Positions 33,501 to 45,200 of a DNA stretch of 64,000 nucleotides are shown here, piece by piece. The notes under the pieces are model-generated. The model was not told the origin of the DNA. It was given only the letters and a program-made list of their open reading frames with translations, and searched no databases. This DNA comes from Pseudeuparius sepicola (Eukaryota > Arthropoda > Insecta > Coleoptera > Anthribidae): the NCBI GenBank assembly GCA_963920635.1, contig OY987299.1:115693373-115757372 (forward strand), given 5' to 3'. Both the position numbers and the translations under genes were made by a program. Position 1 is the first letter of the stretch; the number at the start of each line of letters is the position of its first letter.

Positions 33501-35986
33501 AAGGCTTTACAGGCAGAAAATTCTACGTGTAAATAATCAAGGCGGCATAGGCGAAGATGCATGTCAGTTTTTCAACGGTTGTCAATTCAGTGAAAAGAGA
33601 TCAAATAAGCATTAAACGAAAAAAAAAAAAAGAATTTGTAACAAACTTGATAGACTCGATGCCACGTCGACTGAATGAAGCCATTTTGAAGCGAGGTAGC
33701 CACACTAGTTATTAGCTCATTAATTTTTTAATTGTTTCTTTAAATGTTCATGTTTTTGTTAGTTTTCAGATTAAACTCACGTTTTAATGCTTATTTGATC
33801 TCTTTTCACTGCGTTGACAACCGTTGAGAAACTGACATACATGTTCGCCTATGCCGCCTTGATTATTTACACGTAGAATTTTCTGCATGCAAAGCCTTTT
33901 TCCGAGGCGTTCGTTTCAAAACAGTATATCTCCGACAAGAACGGAGATAATGTCGTGATTCAAAAAACAAAATGTTCACAAAAGATGAGGCTATAGTGTG
34001 GTTCCACTTGTCAACAGCTACTGTTGCGGCTGCGCCCCACAGGGTGTTGCAAGTTTCGGGAAAAAATCGACCCACTGTTGTGCTTAAATTAAATTCCGAA
34101 TAAAAATTTCTGACATAGCATTGGTAACTGAAGAATTAATCTACAATTTAAAATTAAATCATCAAAATCGAATCAGCGGTTCGCGGTTCGCGAGAAATCC
34201 AACTTTGAAATTGGGGCTAATTTTTAGTGGCCGGTTTACTTGCTGGTCAGTGTAGAAAATGACGATTTAGGGGTTTTGGAAACATTGTTCCCAAACAAAA
34301 TGTTCACAAAAGATGAGGCTATAGTGTGGTTCCACTTGTCAACAGCTACTGTTGCGGCTGCGCCCCACAGGGTGTTGCAAGTTTCGGGAAAAAATCGTCC
34401 CACTGTATGTCCTTAAATTAAATTCCGAATAAAAATTTCTGACATGGCATTGGTAACTGAAGAACTAATCTACAATTTAAAATTAAATCATCAAAATCGA
34501 ATCAGCGGTTCGCGGTTCGCGAGAAATCCAACTTTGAAATTGGGGCTAATTTTTAGTGGCCGGTTTTTTTGCCGGTCAGTGTAGAAAATGACGATTTAGG
34601 GGTTTTGGAAACATTGTTCCCATTGTTCTTGCTACGTCACAAATGTGTGCTTGAGATTTCAGGACAAAAAAAAATGTTTAGGGCCTAAAATAAACAAAAC
34701 ATTCCAACAAATAGCCAAATAAGTTGAACTATCTTGTAAATCAAATCCTACATCAAAGTTTTACAAGAGTCAAAAAATTACAGAAAATAAATGTTGGGTT
34801 TAAAAAATGATTCATTCCACCAACCATGGGGTATGCTGAAGGGTACACAGAAAAAGTTTTTTGGGGGGGGGGTCAAAGAGTAGAACATCCCCCTTTTGTT
34901 ACGTTTGTTCTGTGATTTTTTTACTAAAGTTTCACAAAAAATGTATTTTTACAACAAACGCATCTGTGCCATTTTATCTAAATATCTTGAAAACACAGGA
35001 GCTCAGATGTACAGAATATTAATAATATAAGAAAACAAGAAAATGCTTTGAGAGGGAAGTAACATTATTCATTATTTTAGACAAAATGACCAAAATAAAG
35101 CCCCAATAGGTATGAAATTTTAAATATTAATTTTGAATTTTTAAATATATCTCAACTTGCATGTACCAGTCTTGTTATTAAGCAAACAATAAAAATTAAA
35201 AACAATTTGTACTTATTGTGGTAAAATTGATCTACATTTTTCCTCTTCCAACCTCCACAAATTTCTCAGATTTTCTCAAGGATTTTCTTTTTGAATTTTC
35301 ATAATCTGAACTTAAAAAAATAACAACAAAATTAAAATTCAGATTTCAAATTTTTTGTTATGGTTTTATTTTGGATTATAATGTAAACCACTTTTTAAAC
35401 AGTGTATTAAATTTTCCAATACATTGATTTAAATTTAAGCATGTCATCAATACACAACATGGGTAAACAAGAAAAATGAATGCTATGAGGAGGAATTAGA
35501 ATTATGTTGTCTAAATTGGGCTTGTTCATTTATTTATAAACGTGCTTTTCAGAATACCTCAATGACAACATTAAAGCAGAGATGAAGAGACTGCAAAGAC
35601 GTAAACAGTTGCAATACATGATGGACAATTCGGACAGCAGTGGAAGCGAGACCAATGGGGAGCCTAGCTCTCGTGCTGAAAAAGCTTTATTCACATTCAA
35701 GCAGGTAATTATTTTGTATAAAAACTATTATAACAGTGATTCCGGAATATTATTGTAGGTCAATTTAATATGTGAGAAAATGCTGAAAGAAAAAGAATCA
35801 GAAATACGAGAAGAATATGATAACGTGCTTACAGCAAAACTGGCAGAACAATATGATGCCTTTGTCAAGTTCACATACGATCAAATTCAGAAAAATTATA
35901 GTAGTCAGGCCGCACCAAGCTGTAAGTTTTAATATTTACATTTCGGGTTATGTTTCTAATGAATGCCATTTTTAGATTTATCGTAA
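30526..35986 (+). CDS. akirin: Akirin (nuclear cofactor)
   Basis: Four exons give a complete 178-residue protein: 30526-30736, 35553-35704, 35759-35921 and 35976-35986, all with GT-AG ends and matching phases. It starts [16 protein letters not shown], the akirin signature. A basic nuclear-localisation motif RPAKRRRC and a Pro/Ser-rich stretch follow, then a helical C-terminal half ([49 protein letters not shown]), ending SYLS. Length and ends are normal for the family. Akirin works in the nucleus as a bridge between transcription factors (Relish-type NF-kB, Twist) and SWI/SNF chromatin remodelling in innate immunity and development. Intron 1 is 4.8 kb and filled with repeats; introns 2 and 3 are 54 nt each. 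The last coding exon holds only 11 coding bases. Confidence 0.97.
31047..31201. mobile_element. Harbinger-type MITE in akirin intron 1
   Basis: 155 bp with inverted arms of about 54 bp (GGCCTGGTTCATACAGCTTC and complement) flanked by TAA (31044-31046, 31202-31204). A TAA duplication and a GGCCTGGTTCAT terminus fit PIF/Harbinger MITEs. Confidence 0.85.
31835..32405. mobile_element. Foldback element in akirin intron 1
   Basis: The two arms of about 260 bp are inverted copies of each other (cgtggtgtatgtctgcccc... against ...gggggtagccaaaattt), meeting around 32100-32190 in a GC-rich centre. A single arm occurs at 28334-28690. There is no transposase. Confidence 0.8.
33138..34622. mobile_element. 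Palindromic mariner-type element with duplicated arm, akirin intron 1
   Basis: A left arm (about 33145-33615) and right arm (about 33773-34255) are inverted copies around a 150-bp spacer. Part of the right arm (about 33964-34294) is then repeated directly at 34295-34622. The best preserved terminus reads TTTTTGCCGGTCAGTGTA at about 34566-34583, a mariner-like end with TA. Confidence 0.75.
34623..35552 (+). other. Remainder of akirin intron 1
   Basis: AT-rich intron sequence. No repeat or regulatory element is recognised before the acceptor at 35551-35552. Confidence 0.5.
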
Positions 35987-37516
35987 GGGAATCAGTTGCA
36001 GCATAAGTCATGTGCGATATAGCCACTAGATACTACAGTTTAAACATGTTTATATATACACAGAAAATACAAACAAGTCATTGTGTTTTGAAGATGCCTT
36101 AGACAACAAGATAACTGGCGTTTCTGTATATATACCATCAGTTTATTTCGTATTTATATAATGATATATAAAAAAATAGGAATTGACATAACGTTGTTAT
36201 TATTTCTGTAAATACAGTTTTTTACTATATCAGCGCTAACAACTGACATTTTTGATAGAAGGTGGCGTTTTCTGTTACTTTTTGATGTTTCCTTTTTTCT
36301 ATGCGCCGATTTTGCCCAAAACGCAGGAAATTATATGTGCAAGTGTCAACTGACAAGAAATTAATTTTCTGTGCAAGGTAGTGTCTCATAGTAATGGAAA
36401 GACCTTTTTTATTTATAGGACATTAGTTGTTTTGATTGTTACAGGAATCAGGGACATGTCGACTAAACATGACTAAAGCCCATTTGAGACCATGCAAGTT
36501 CATATAGCAAAGTATAGAATATGCATGGTCTCACAGGCTTTAGCAATTATTATTATTGTTAAAAAATAATCGAGTCGTGAAATCTATAAAAATAATGTAG
36601 ACTGAATGGCGAAATGATTTAATTTTTCAAAAGAATAAATTTTTCGGTATATGTATCACTAAAATTGTTGAAAAGGAAGCAAATCCAGCACTTCATTATG
36701 GCGTATAAAAAAATGCACATTTTACCTCAATATACTGGTTGTTCCAGGGTGAACATAACAAAAATTATAATAATATAATTTTGGAATAATTTTAATTTAA
36801 AATTTTGAATGAATTTTATTCGTATCAGAATTTTATTCTACAAATTTTCACCCTGAAAATTATTTTTTTATCATCTTGGAACACTGTATTTGGATTTGTT
36901 TCACTTCTTAAATTTAAGAATTATGGTTAAGCTTCGAGATAAGTTAGATTATGATGGATTAAATTATTGTCTTTTGTACAGAAAAATCTGCTGTAAACTT
37001 TACTTTGATTTCAACGGAATTTAGAAAATTGCTGTTTTGTTAGGATCTTTAGAATATACGTTTTTTAGGATTATGAAACTATTATTTTTTTGTTAGTTTT
37101 AGTTTACATTCGTCTATACAACTCTATTCTTTCCAGGCTGCCAGTAACATCTCTTACTTTGTTTCTACAAATAACATAAAGTTCCCATAAAAGTAAAACC
37201 TCAACAATGGTGCCATAACAATATCTTCAATTTTAATAATTCGTTATGGTGACAAAAATATTGAACATGAGTTGTAAAAGTGCTTTTCAATTTCCGCTTT
37301 TGATGTGCACTAAGGCTTGTTATTTATTTAGAATAATTTGCCAGGTACCTTATAATTACCATAATTTTTAGTTTCGAGTTCGGTAATTGCATTAACCTTA
37401 AGATTTTCTTATGTTACATTATAAGGTTTAATAAAAAATAGCTATTCAAACCCTTTGCTTTATTTACTAATGTCAGATTGAAGTTTAAATGTCTGTTCGG
37501 TTTCCAAATTGTGAAA
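35987..37516. other. Akirin 3' UTR and spacer
   Basis: Candidate AATAAA words occur (for example near 36635 and 37429) but none can be chosen. A 71-bp near-palindrome (36473-36543, arms ctaaagcc...gagaccatgca) lies here. Confidence 0.4.
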
Positions 37517-37801
37517 ATGAAGAAAAAATTCAAAGTGAATAGATTTAAAAAGGTTCCTCCAAATTCACTTTCATTTCGATATGGCATAGATCAGTTTATG
37601 GCGAACAAGGAAGATTGGACATATAATTTTCCAAGAAAATTCCCAGTACAGTTTTCAACGGATTTTAGCAATGAATGGATTGAACTTTATCCTGTATGGA
37701 GGAACTTTGGAGAACCCAGAGTGTTTATGTCCATAATACAATTACTTGCAAACCAGCTGGATGTTCAAGACGATATTTTTATGAATAAAAATTTGTTTTA
37801 G
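37517..37801 (+). CDS. Hypothetical protein, possibly an exon fragment
   Basis: A 94-codon frame from ATG 37517 to TAG 37801 has a protein-like composition: a basic start (MKKKFKVNRFKKVPP), then aromatic-rich middle (SFRYGIDQFMANKEDWTYNF, WIELYPVWRNFGEPRVFM) and a helical end (SIIQLLANQLDVQDDIF). The frame also reads upstream without a stop from about 37478, preceded by a possible acceptor (tgtcag at 37471-37476), so it may be an exon of a larger gene rather than a complete one. It shares no sequence with any repeat in the window. I do not recognise the family. Confidence 0.4.
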   Translation: MKKKFKVNRFKKVPPNSLSFRYGIDQFMANKEDWTYNFPRKFPVQFSTDFSNEWIELYPVWRNFGEPRVFMSIIQLLANQLDVQDDIFMNKNLF

Positions 37802-37932
37802 GGCAAAGTACAATTATTAAAAAAACCTAAATCATGCAGTGAGGTAAGCTGTGGAGTGGTGTCCAAAAAATCAAATATGTGAAATATAATTAACTACACA
37901 TTTAAATATTTTTACTATCTCTGTATAATTAT

Positions 37933-38012
37933 CATTGAGTAAAGGAATAAATTATTCCTTTACTCAATGGTATATCAATGGTAAATTATTCCTTTACTCA
38001 ATGGTATTATTT
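37933..38012. repeat. Hairpin with partial tandem copy
   Basis: A 37-bp near-perfect palindrome (37933-37969, half site CATTGAGTAAAGGAATAA) is followed by a second copy of its right half plus 'caatggtat'. No convincing flanking duplication is seen. Confidence 0.55.
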
Positions 38013-38076
38013 AATTACTCTCTTATTAAGGCATATTCATTTTCATTTCATACTTCAAAATATTTCTTTTTGGTAG

Positions 38077-38119
38077 TACCACAGACCTATATAGCTTCGC
38101 TATATAGGTATTACCACAG
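38077..38119. repeat. Micro-palindromic insertion with 8-bp repeat TACCACAG
   Basis: A 27-bp insert (38085-38111) with stem ACCTATATAGC and 3-nt loop TTC is flanked by TACCACAG at 38077-38084 and 38112-38119. Confidence 0.85.
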
Positions 38120-38300
38120 ACCACACAGACAAACTACAGACCAACGTACTACCACATAGCTATACAATACATGGTATGTGATTACTACCTACACAGAAGT
38201 ACAAGTACCTGATCAGTTCCAAATCGAAATCGCCTTAAAGAAATCCATAAAACACCACACATATGCAGAGCATATAAATATTTCTCAGAAAAGTGGAGGG

Positions 38301-38347
38301 GTCTGAGCGGCACCGTCGCAATAACATGCGACGGTGCCAGTCTGAGC
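38301..38347. repeat. Micro-palindromic insertion with 8-bp repeat GTCTGAGC
   Basis: A 31-bp GC-rich insert (38309-38339) with stem GGCACCGTCGCA and loop ATAACA lies between two copies of GTCTGAGC (38301-38308, 38340-38347). Confidence 0.88.
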
Positions 38348-38829
38348 ATAATCAACGTTATTATACACCGTCACGATGGATATCAGTCGGTGCTTGATTT
38401 TCTTCGCGACGATGCATCGTGCGTCGTTATAAAATCGAGGTGTGTGGGGATTTCCTTCCAACGTGACAGTTTAAATTCAGTACCGTCTCGTCTCAACGCC
38501 CGTTGAAACTTTTATATTGCTTGTTAAAATTCAAAAAATGCAGAGAAAAAAACCTAGACGGAATTTTTAGTGGATTTATTGAAGCCTACAAAGGTTTATT
38601 AATAACTCTAAATACGTCCATTCTTAAATAATTAAACCAATCTCTAGGTCCAAGCCTTAATTCCCCACATTAATTAATTTTCTCATGTTAATAAATTAAC
38701 ACGTGACCATATTTTTCTTTTCTTTTCACATTTAACCGCAACAACCGCCGCCACTGTCAAAACGTATGCCCTATTCATCGCGAATAGTCAACAAAACTGC
38801 TATACTCAAATTATTTTAAGAAGTCCTTA

Positions 38830-39440
38830 CTGGGACTGTCAATTGGTAATTTCGATATCCTAAGTTGGCACCAATGCAGCAAAAACTGCAACCGAGTCAT
38901 AAGTTCAGGTCAGTAACTAGCCCATTTGCACTAATAACACGAAAAGTAACACGAACAAGAACAACACAGATGACGGTAAAACTCATGAAACGTAGAAAAC
39001 CCGCGAATATTTTCATTGCCGAATGTTTGAACCAGTTTGAACGATCTGGAAAACCTTCACTGTCACTTTGACAGACCGAAGCTAAATTTGCCTGAGTCCG
39101 GCCATAGACGCTGCCAAAAGCAGCTGATTATTACAAAATACCAAAATGAAAAGTGTTTCCATGACGTTTGAAATTATTATTAAAATGAGTTGTAGTCATA
39201 GTTATTGTTATTTACAGCGGTATAATCGTGATTGCAATGGGGTTTTTATTTTATTATGCTCTTTTTTTTTTGTATCACTTAGGTAACTTTTCACATCATA
39301 AATCAATGAGTGACGTCATTAACTGGTTGAGACACATACCAATGTTATACCCATGGTTAACAGAAAATTCCTAGGGATTTTGTGGAAAATGTCATCTGAC
39401 AAAATCGGGACTTCTCACAGTAATCGGGGTTATACTTTGA
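38830..39440 (+). repeat. 600-bp repeat, inverted partner of 58738-59392
   Basis: From aagtccttactgggactgtc to acagtaatcggggtt the block is matched in inverted orientation at 58738-59392. Both copies keep a 68-codon frame (38865-39071 here) with seven amino-acid differences, ending FERSGKPSLSL. It has no recognisable domain and the conservation may only reflect recent duplication. Clear terminal repeats were not found. Confidence 0.7.
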
Positions 39441-39565
39441 CATGAGGTCTGTGGGCTCATCGGGAGTGAAAAACAGTCGCGACGGCTTGTCATGATCACA
39501 GACGACCGATGAGAAATCACGAGGTGTGTGGCCTGCTCATCAGAGAGCATATAAAACCAGAGCAT

Positions 39566-39930
39566 ATAAAACAACCAGCAGTAAAACTTACTCTTGAGAA
39601 ATCATCCGCAAATTCAATGCCCTTGAGCCATATTGGGGGAATAGAAGTCAGAGGTGTAGTCGGGAAAATCAATTCAGAAATACAGAGTAGTATCAGTAAA
39701 GTATATAGTATGTGGTAAGCACAAGCAGCTTTGACTCTTCCTGGGATTCTTTATTTAAAGATACTAGCACAAAGCACAATTTACAGAAAAGCACACTTCA
39801 CGGCACTGCAATATCTCTCATACAGCCAAAAAAGAACTGCCTAATCGCCCCGACACTGCATCAATTTGACAGAATCTATTCCCACATGGTGGCTGCGCGA
39901 ACAGGTGCGCAGAATTTTCCCGCAATGGGA
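39566..39930. repeat. Cluster of repeat Z and repeat X copies
   Basis: 39566-39690 is the inverted 125-bp unit seen at 24337-24592. 39727-39824 repeats the ttcctgggattctttatttaaagatac block. 39836-39925 is an inverted copy of the repeat X core. Confidence 0.7.
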
Positions 39931-39950
39931 AGTGATACCAGGGTTAGTAC

Positions 39951-41285
39951 CATATACCTATAGCAACCTATACAGCGCAAGAGAGACGTCCGACCGGGGG
40001 AATAATTTGGCGGCCATTTTTACTCCTAAATGAGGCGGGAAATTTGAAATAATTTATACGGGTGGGTTCCATAAATAATGTAATGTCTTGGTTGTCGTTT
40101 TGTAAAAAGGAAATTAATTTTAGTTCAAAGTACATTATAGGTCCACTATTTTTGTTGGCTTTAATTTTAAATTAATGCATTCGGGAAACGAAGCAGTTAA
40201 ATAGGTTGAGAAATTGTACAACTTAATCAAAACAATATTTTAATCATCATAAGGAGAAGTAATATAATTATTATTGTACATTACACTTTATACAATAGCT
40301 ACATTATAAATACTTGCAAAAATATGAAAATATTTTTAATTACCTAACATTTTCATACACTATTACTTGGTATAATTATTTCTTTGAATACTTTTAATAA
40401 TAATAACCTATTTTCCAGGAACATAATATATATCCTGTTTCTGAATTTTTAGGCAGCTAGTTTTATTCCTTAGAGTTTGTATTTTTGTTTGTTTAAAAAA
40501 TACAAGCAAAAGAAAACTTGGTAACTTCAACTTCTACCACTTTAATCTTTGCTTCAAAAATGAAAGTGAAGTGATTTTTAATACGCTCTTCTTTGATAAG
40601 CTTCAATAATTTTGCTGGCGGTGATCTGCGCAGTTAACAGGTTTACTTGCTGCTGCTGTTCTTCGGTTAATTCTATTTGCTCCAGAAATGCGGCTCTCTT
40701 CGTCGTATCGAGAATTACAATGTCTCCATTTTCCTCATCTCCCAGAGTTATTTCTTGAACTTCTTGAATATTATAGTCGATGACACCTAGAGAACTAAGC
40801 CACTTTCTAAATTTAGTTTCTTCTCTTGAAAACCTAAAAATCGGCAAGAAATCAGAAAATATCGATGAGAAAAAAATATTATTTGGCAAAAAATTATACT
40901 TATTTACTTACCTATGGAATGCAATTTCACAATCTGTATGTAAAAGCCTCGTTGCATTTTTGCACCAGGTCATGTTTTAATCTCGTAAATATAAGAACGA
41001 AAAGGTATCAACCGTTCAAAAGAAAAAATCGCGATTAAAAACTAAAAACGCATCTCTCATCAAAAAAGCATGTCACGGCGACTTTTATGATTTTACCGGC
41101 GCCTTCAAAAAGTATAATGCAATTTCATTTATACTGTATACAAAAATTTAAACAAGGAATAAGGTAGCCACCATTCAAACTGTCAAAATAAGGTTAAAAT
41201 GGCGGTGAATTCCATCTCTTTTCGTTCCCTGCGCCTTGCCGTGCGCAATAGGGCCATAAGCGGTATAGGTTGCTATAGGTATATG
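39951..41285 (-). mobile_element. P-like THAP transposon, copy 2, intact ends
   Basis: The element has a perfect 23-bp terminal inverted repeat (starts CATATACCTATAGCAACC, 39951-39973 and 41263-41285). It is flanked by an exact 8-bp duplication GTTAGTAC (39943-39950, 41286-41293). It encodes a THAP-domain protein on the minus strand and no visible catalytic domain, so it is non-autonomous. The homologous copy at 13455-15098 is more decayed at its ends but keeps more of the THAP domain. TSD length plus THAP support the P superfamily. Confidence 0.9.
40578..40973 (-). CDS. THAP-derived protein of the P-like element
   Basis: A two-exon frame gives 105 residues: 40973-40912 and 40833-40578, with a GTAAGT donor at 40911 and TTTTTAG acceptor before 40833. 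It starts MTWCKNATRLLHTDCEIAFH, then reads FSREETKFRKWLSSLGVI, the first half of a THAP zinc finger. Compared with the copy at 13932-14476, the segment holding the second Cys and His ligands (YACSIHF) and the following linker has been lost. The frame then continues into GDEENGDIVILDTTKRAAFL and a Gln-rich end. The shortened protein probably cannot form the zinc finger. Removal of the segment without loss of frame is notable. Confidence 0.6.
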
Positions 41286-41417
41286 GTTAGTACTCTCCAC
41301 TAACCTTGATAATAATAAACAACAAGTAGTCTTATTCCCCTTTCCCCTTTGCGGGAAAATTCCGCGCACCTGTTTGTCGTTGATTGATCCATCGACAATT
41401 TTGTCAAATACCGGCTG

Positions 41418-41456
41418 TATTCGAGCCAAGGTTTAGTAGTAACCTTGTATTCGAGC
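41418..41456. repeat. Micro-palindromic insertion with 9-bp repeat TATTCGAGC
   Basis: A 21-bp insert (41427-41447, CAAGGTT...AACCTTG) is flanked by TATTCGAGC at 41418-41426 and 41448-41456. It sits inside a longer hairpin with arms near CGTTGATTGA (41371) and TCAATCAACG (41475). Confidence 0.85.
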
Positions 41457-41605
41457 GTCGATGGAGGATTCCTCAATCAACGATTCGAGGTAATGCAGTG
41501 GCGTAGAGTGTGCGTTTTTGTGCAGTGTAGAATATCTACCATTCTAAGTTCTTAATAATGTCATGTTATCCTGGCGAAGAATATAAACAAATAAACTGAT
41601 TACCT

Positions 41606-41885
41606 ACAGGGTGTCCAACTTTATTACTGTACAAATTAATCGGTAAAATCTTCATTTTTGGAGATAATCGCCTAAACTTTTTTTTGTTTGAAAGGCCTTA
41701 AAAAACCGCTCCTTTTGACCTTCCTGCCATTTTCAAAAAGCAAATCCAGGGCCGGCTGCGATTTTTTTATACCCTCGATTTTCACGAAAACCGTTTAGCG
41801 ATTTTTTTATTTAAAATCTGACCCCACAGCGTTAATCAGAACAACCCAAAACCCCTATATACAAAATTTGAATAAAAAATATATA
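41606..41885 (+). repeat. Mariner-end-type repeat, inverted partner of 26365-26660
   Basis: Begins tacagggtgtccaacttt, a typical mariner terminus, and matches 26365-26660 in inverted orientation. Only one terminus is present. Confidence 0.75.
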
Positions 41886-41992
41886 GGAAGTTCTATTCTG
41901 CAGATTGTCAAAGTTGAGCAAAATAGCAATTTTAAAGGCATCTGCCAAGTCAAGAGTGCCATGGAATCCCATAAAAACAGTTGAATAGTCAA

Positions 41993-42092
41993 TAGGACAT
42001 TACATTTGCCTGGAAATAGGATGCCCAGTAGGTCAAAGCGCGTTCTCCCTACTCCATTTCTCTGTTCCTACTCCATTTCTCTGATTCAAAAC
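41993..42092 (-). mobile_element. Terminal fragment of the short P-like THAP element
   Basis: gacattacatttgcctggaaatagg...cctactccatttctctg is the reverse complement of the left end of 58083-58583. The terminal CCTACTCCATTTCTCTG occurs twice in a row. Confidence 0.75.
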
Positions 42093-42276
42093 GGTTGTTA
42101 GAACAAACCTGACAATTACTATTCGGAACCAGGGGATTGCTCCGCGAACGCAACTGTCATTTGTCAATAATTTTGGCGCCTTAGTATTTTTAAAAAATTG
42201 TCTTAGTGACGATTGTTTTGTCAATTTTTAATTTATATTTATTCTTTGTGTATTTACCTTTTTATACAGAAAAACT

Positions 42277-45200
42277 ATGGCTGGGCTGCCTAAATTACCA
42301 GGCTACACGTTTTATGATCCAACGGTAATAATTTAATAATGTATTATAATATTTTACATAAGATATAATTTTCATCGTAGCTTACAAAATTTCACTTATC
42401 ACAAACTTTTGAGATGTGCAATGGTTACAAGTTACCAAAAAAAGAATATTTTGGTATTGGTGGAAGAGAACTTGATTCTGATTCAGTTAAGCACATATCA
42501 CCTGTCGATACTGTTCGTTACGATCCTTCATTAACTTATGGTAGAACGCGATCAAAAGCGTTACCACAGTTTTTACCCCATTTTGCTTTATATGCTCAGA
42601 AGTGTCTGACCTTTAAGGCCTTTTTTAAACAATCAGTCGTGGAGTCTCCGCTGGAATTTTATAGGGTTCGGCCCGTGAATATTATCTATTTTCTGGAAGA
42701 TGACAGCATGACAGTTATGGAACCCAGAGTAGTGGTAAGTTTACGATTGTATTATCTACTTATTTTTAAATCTATTTGCATAAATGTTATTTTACTTATA
42801 GAATAGCGGTTTACTACAAGGAAAACTTGTACGTAGGGCTAAAATCCCAAAGTACAATGACGGAACGTATTGGCACTGGAAAGATTTACAAGTCGGCAAA
42901 GACTTTGCATTTTATGGAACTGTGTATCACACTGTGGACTGTGACTTGTTCACAAGGGTAGAATATATTTTTTTTATTTTCCTTCTTGCTAAAGTAGTAT
43001 TTACAGGAATACATGGCTAGCCAAGGTTTAAAAATGAACGATTCTGAGGAAATGCCTCATGATCCTTATACTGAGAACAGGAACCTTCAGTATAAGCAGA
43101 CAGTACATAAGACACCATCTGGTGATGATAAGTTGAGGCGATTTTTGGAATATGATGGAAAAGTTTTGAAGTAAGATACTTATTGTTACTTTATTTTTAT
43201 TTTATTAGAAATAATTTTTCAGGAACTTTTGAACTAATAATAATTTAATAATTCTCACCCTGATAATGTACCCCAGAATAAGCAACCAAACCAAGCAATC
43301 TTATATTATTTTATGTTTTCAGACATGGGGAAAGTTTCAAAGAATTTAAACCACTCTCGTTTTAAGGCGTAACAAAATACTGCAAACGCGCCGTGCACCC
43401 TGTGCAGAATGCAACGTTGACTGACCTATTCATAAAGACTGCTCAAGGCTGTCATGCTTGACAGTTTTATGCCTCACTATATGATTTCCGGAGACAAAAT
43501 ACGATGGAAAACACATTGTTGGCGCCATCTATATTCCAGAATATTAAGCTATAGCCGTGAGAAGTCTTATAAATACGTCAGTCAACGCCTTAAGAGTTTA
43601 AAAAAATATATGACCATATTATCGTTGACTGACGTATTAATAAGACTTCTCAGGGCTATAGTTTCATGTCCTGGAAAGTAGATGGTGCCTATGGTCAACA
43701 ATGTAGTTTGCATTGTATTTTGTCTCCGGGAAGCACATGGTGAGCCAGATAACTGCCAAACATGACAGCCGTGAGCAGTCTTTATTAATACGTCAGTCAA
43801 CGATATTATATTCTCTATATAGGGTGTTTTCTTTTAAAAAAGATATACTAATAAGATGCTTTATAATCGAGATACAGGCTGTTTACGGATACCCCAGTTA
43901 GCCCGCATATTGTATCAAGGGATAGATTTTGCAAAAAATAAAGTGTCCAGCTATTTTTTGGTAGATTTAAATAGAAAATTAGTAGGCAATGACTGAGTCA
44001 CTCTAATTTATGTCACCATCTGTCTCTGAAATCCAGTATTGCTTTCATATCCATATTATGACACTAAACATTTTTTGATTTTATTTATTATTCGATCGAT
44101 TTTAGTACTTTATTTGAATGCTCAGACAATCCATCATATCATATATACAGGGTGTTTCCTAACCTCTCTGACAAAAGGAAGGAGGTGAATTTTCGCCTAA
44201 TTTTAAGACGAAAATGTGGCTTCGTTTTCAAAATAGAGAATGTTGAAAAAATAAAATTTTATGCGTTTTCTTTTTATTATTAATTAGTGGCAAACGGTAT
44301 TCCAGTGATACCTATTTGGTACACGTAATAAGGGGTTTGAGTACTTTACTTTGTGCCTATTTTAAAATTTTCAATTAGTTCATTGGTGGAGATCCGGGTA
44401 ACGAGTTATTATTTAAGTGATTATTATTGCTGTACCAACTATTAGGTAATTCGTGTAACAATAGCAACTAGATTACATTTTACTCGAAAATTGTAAGAGA
44501 TACGAGGAAAACGCAAGATACGTAATTTGCTTAGAATTAATTTTTACGTTAGATAAGATAAAAATATTCAATGTTTTACAGGCCCGTATTATTTATTTTT
44601 GCGAAATTTTGGTACTCGTTACCCGGATCTCCGCCAATGAACTAATTGAAAAGTTTAAAATGGGCCCAAAGTAAAGTACTTAAACCCCTTATTATGTGTA
44701 CCAAATATCACTGGAATATCGTTTGCCACTAATTAATAATAAAAAGAAAACACATAAAATTTTATTTTTTCAACACCCTCTATTTCGAAAACAAAGCGGC
44801 ATTCGAAAAAATTTTATACCACATTTTTGTCTTAAAATTAGGCGAAAATTCACCTCCTGCCTTTTGTCAGAGAGGTTAGGAAACACCCTGTATAAAATAT
44901 TTGTTTAAATAAATAACTTCATAAATAGTAAAATATGTTGCATCTTACTTTTTTTTAATCTTCATATAAATATGTTTCCCCAAAATTATGTCTTGTATAG
45001 ATTTCTTTTTAATTTCGAGAATCAAATCTAAAAAAGAAATTGAGTGCTTTCATGATTACACACTTTTTCAGATTCAAAGCTGCTTGGGATGACAGAGAAA
45101 ATGAACACGGAGAACTAATGAAATTCGAAATCCTCTATTTTCTTTCTGACGACACGGTTACGGTAAAAAATGTCATTGAAAAAAATAGTGGCAGAGACCC

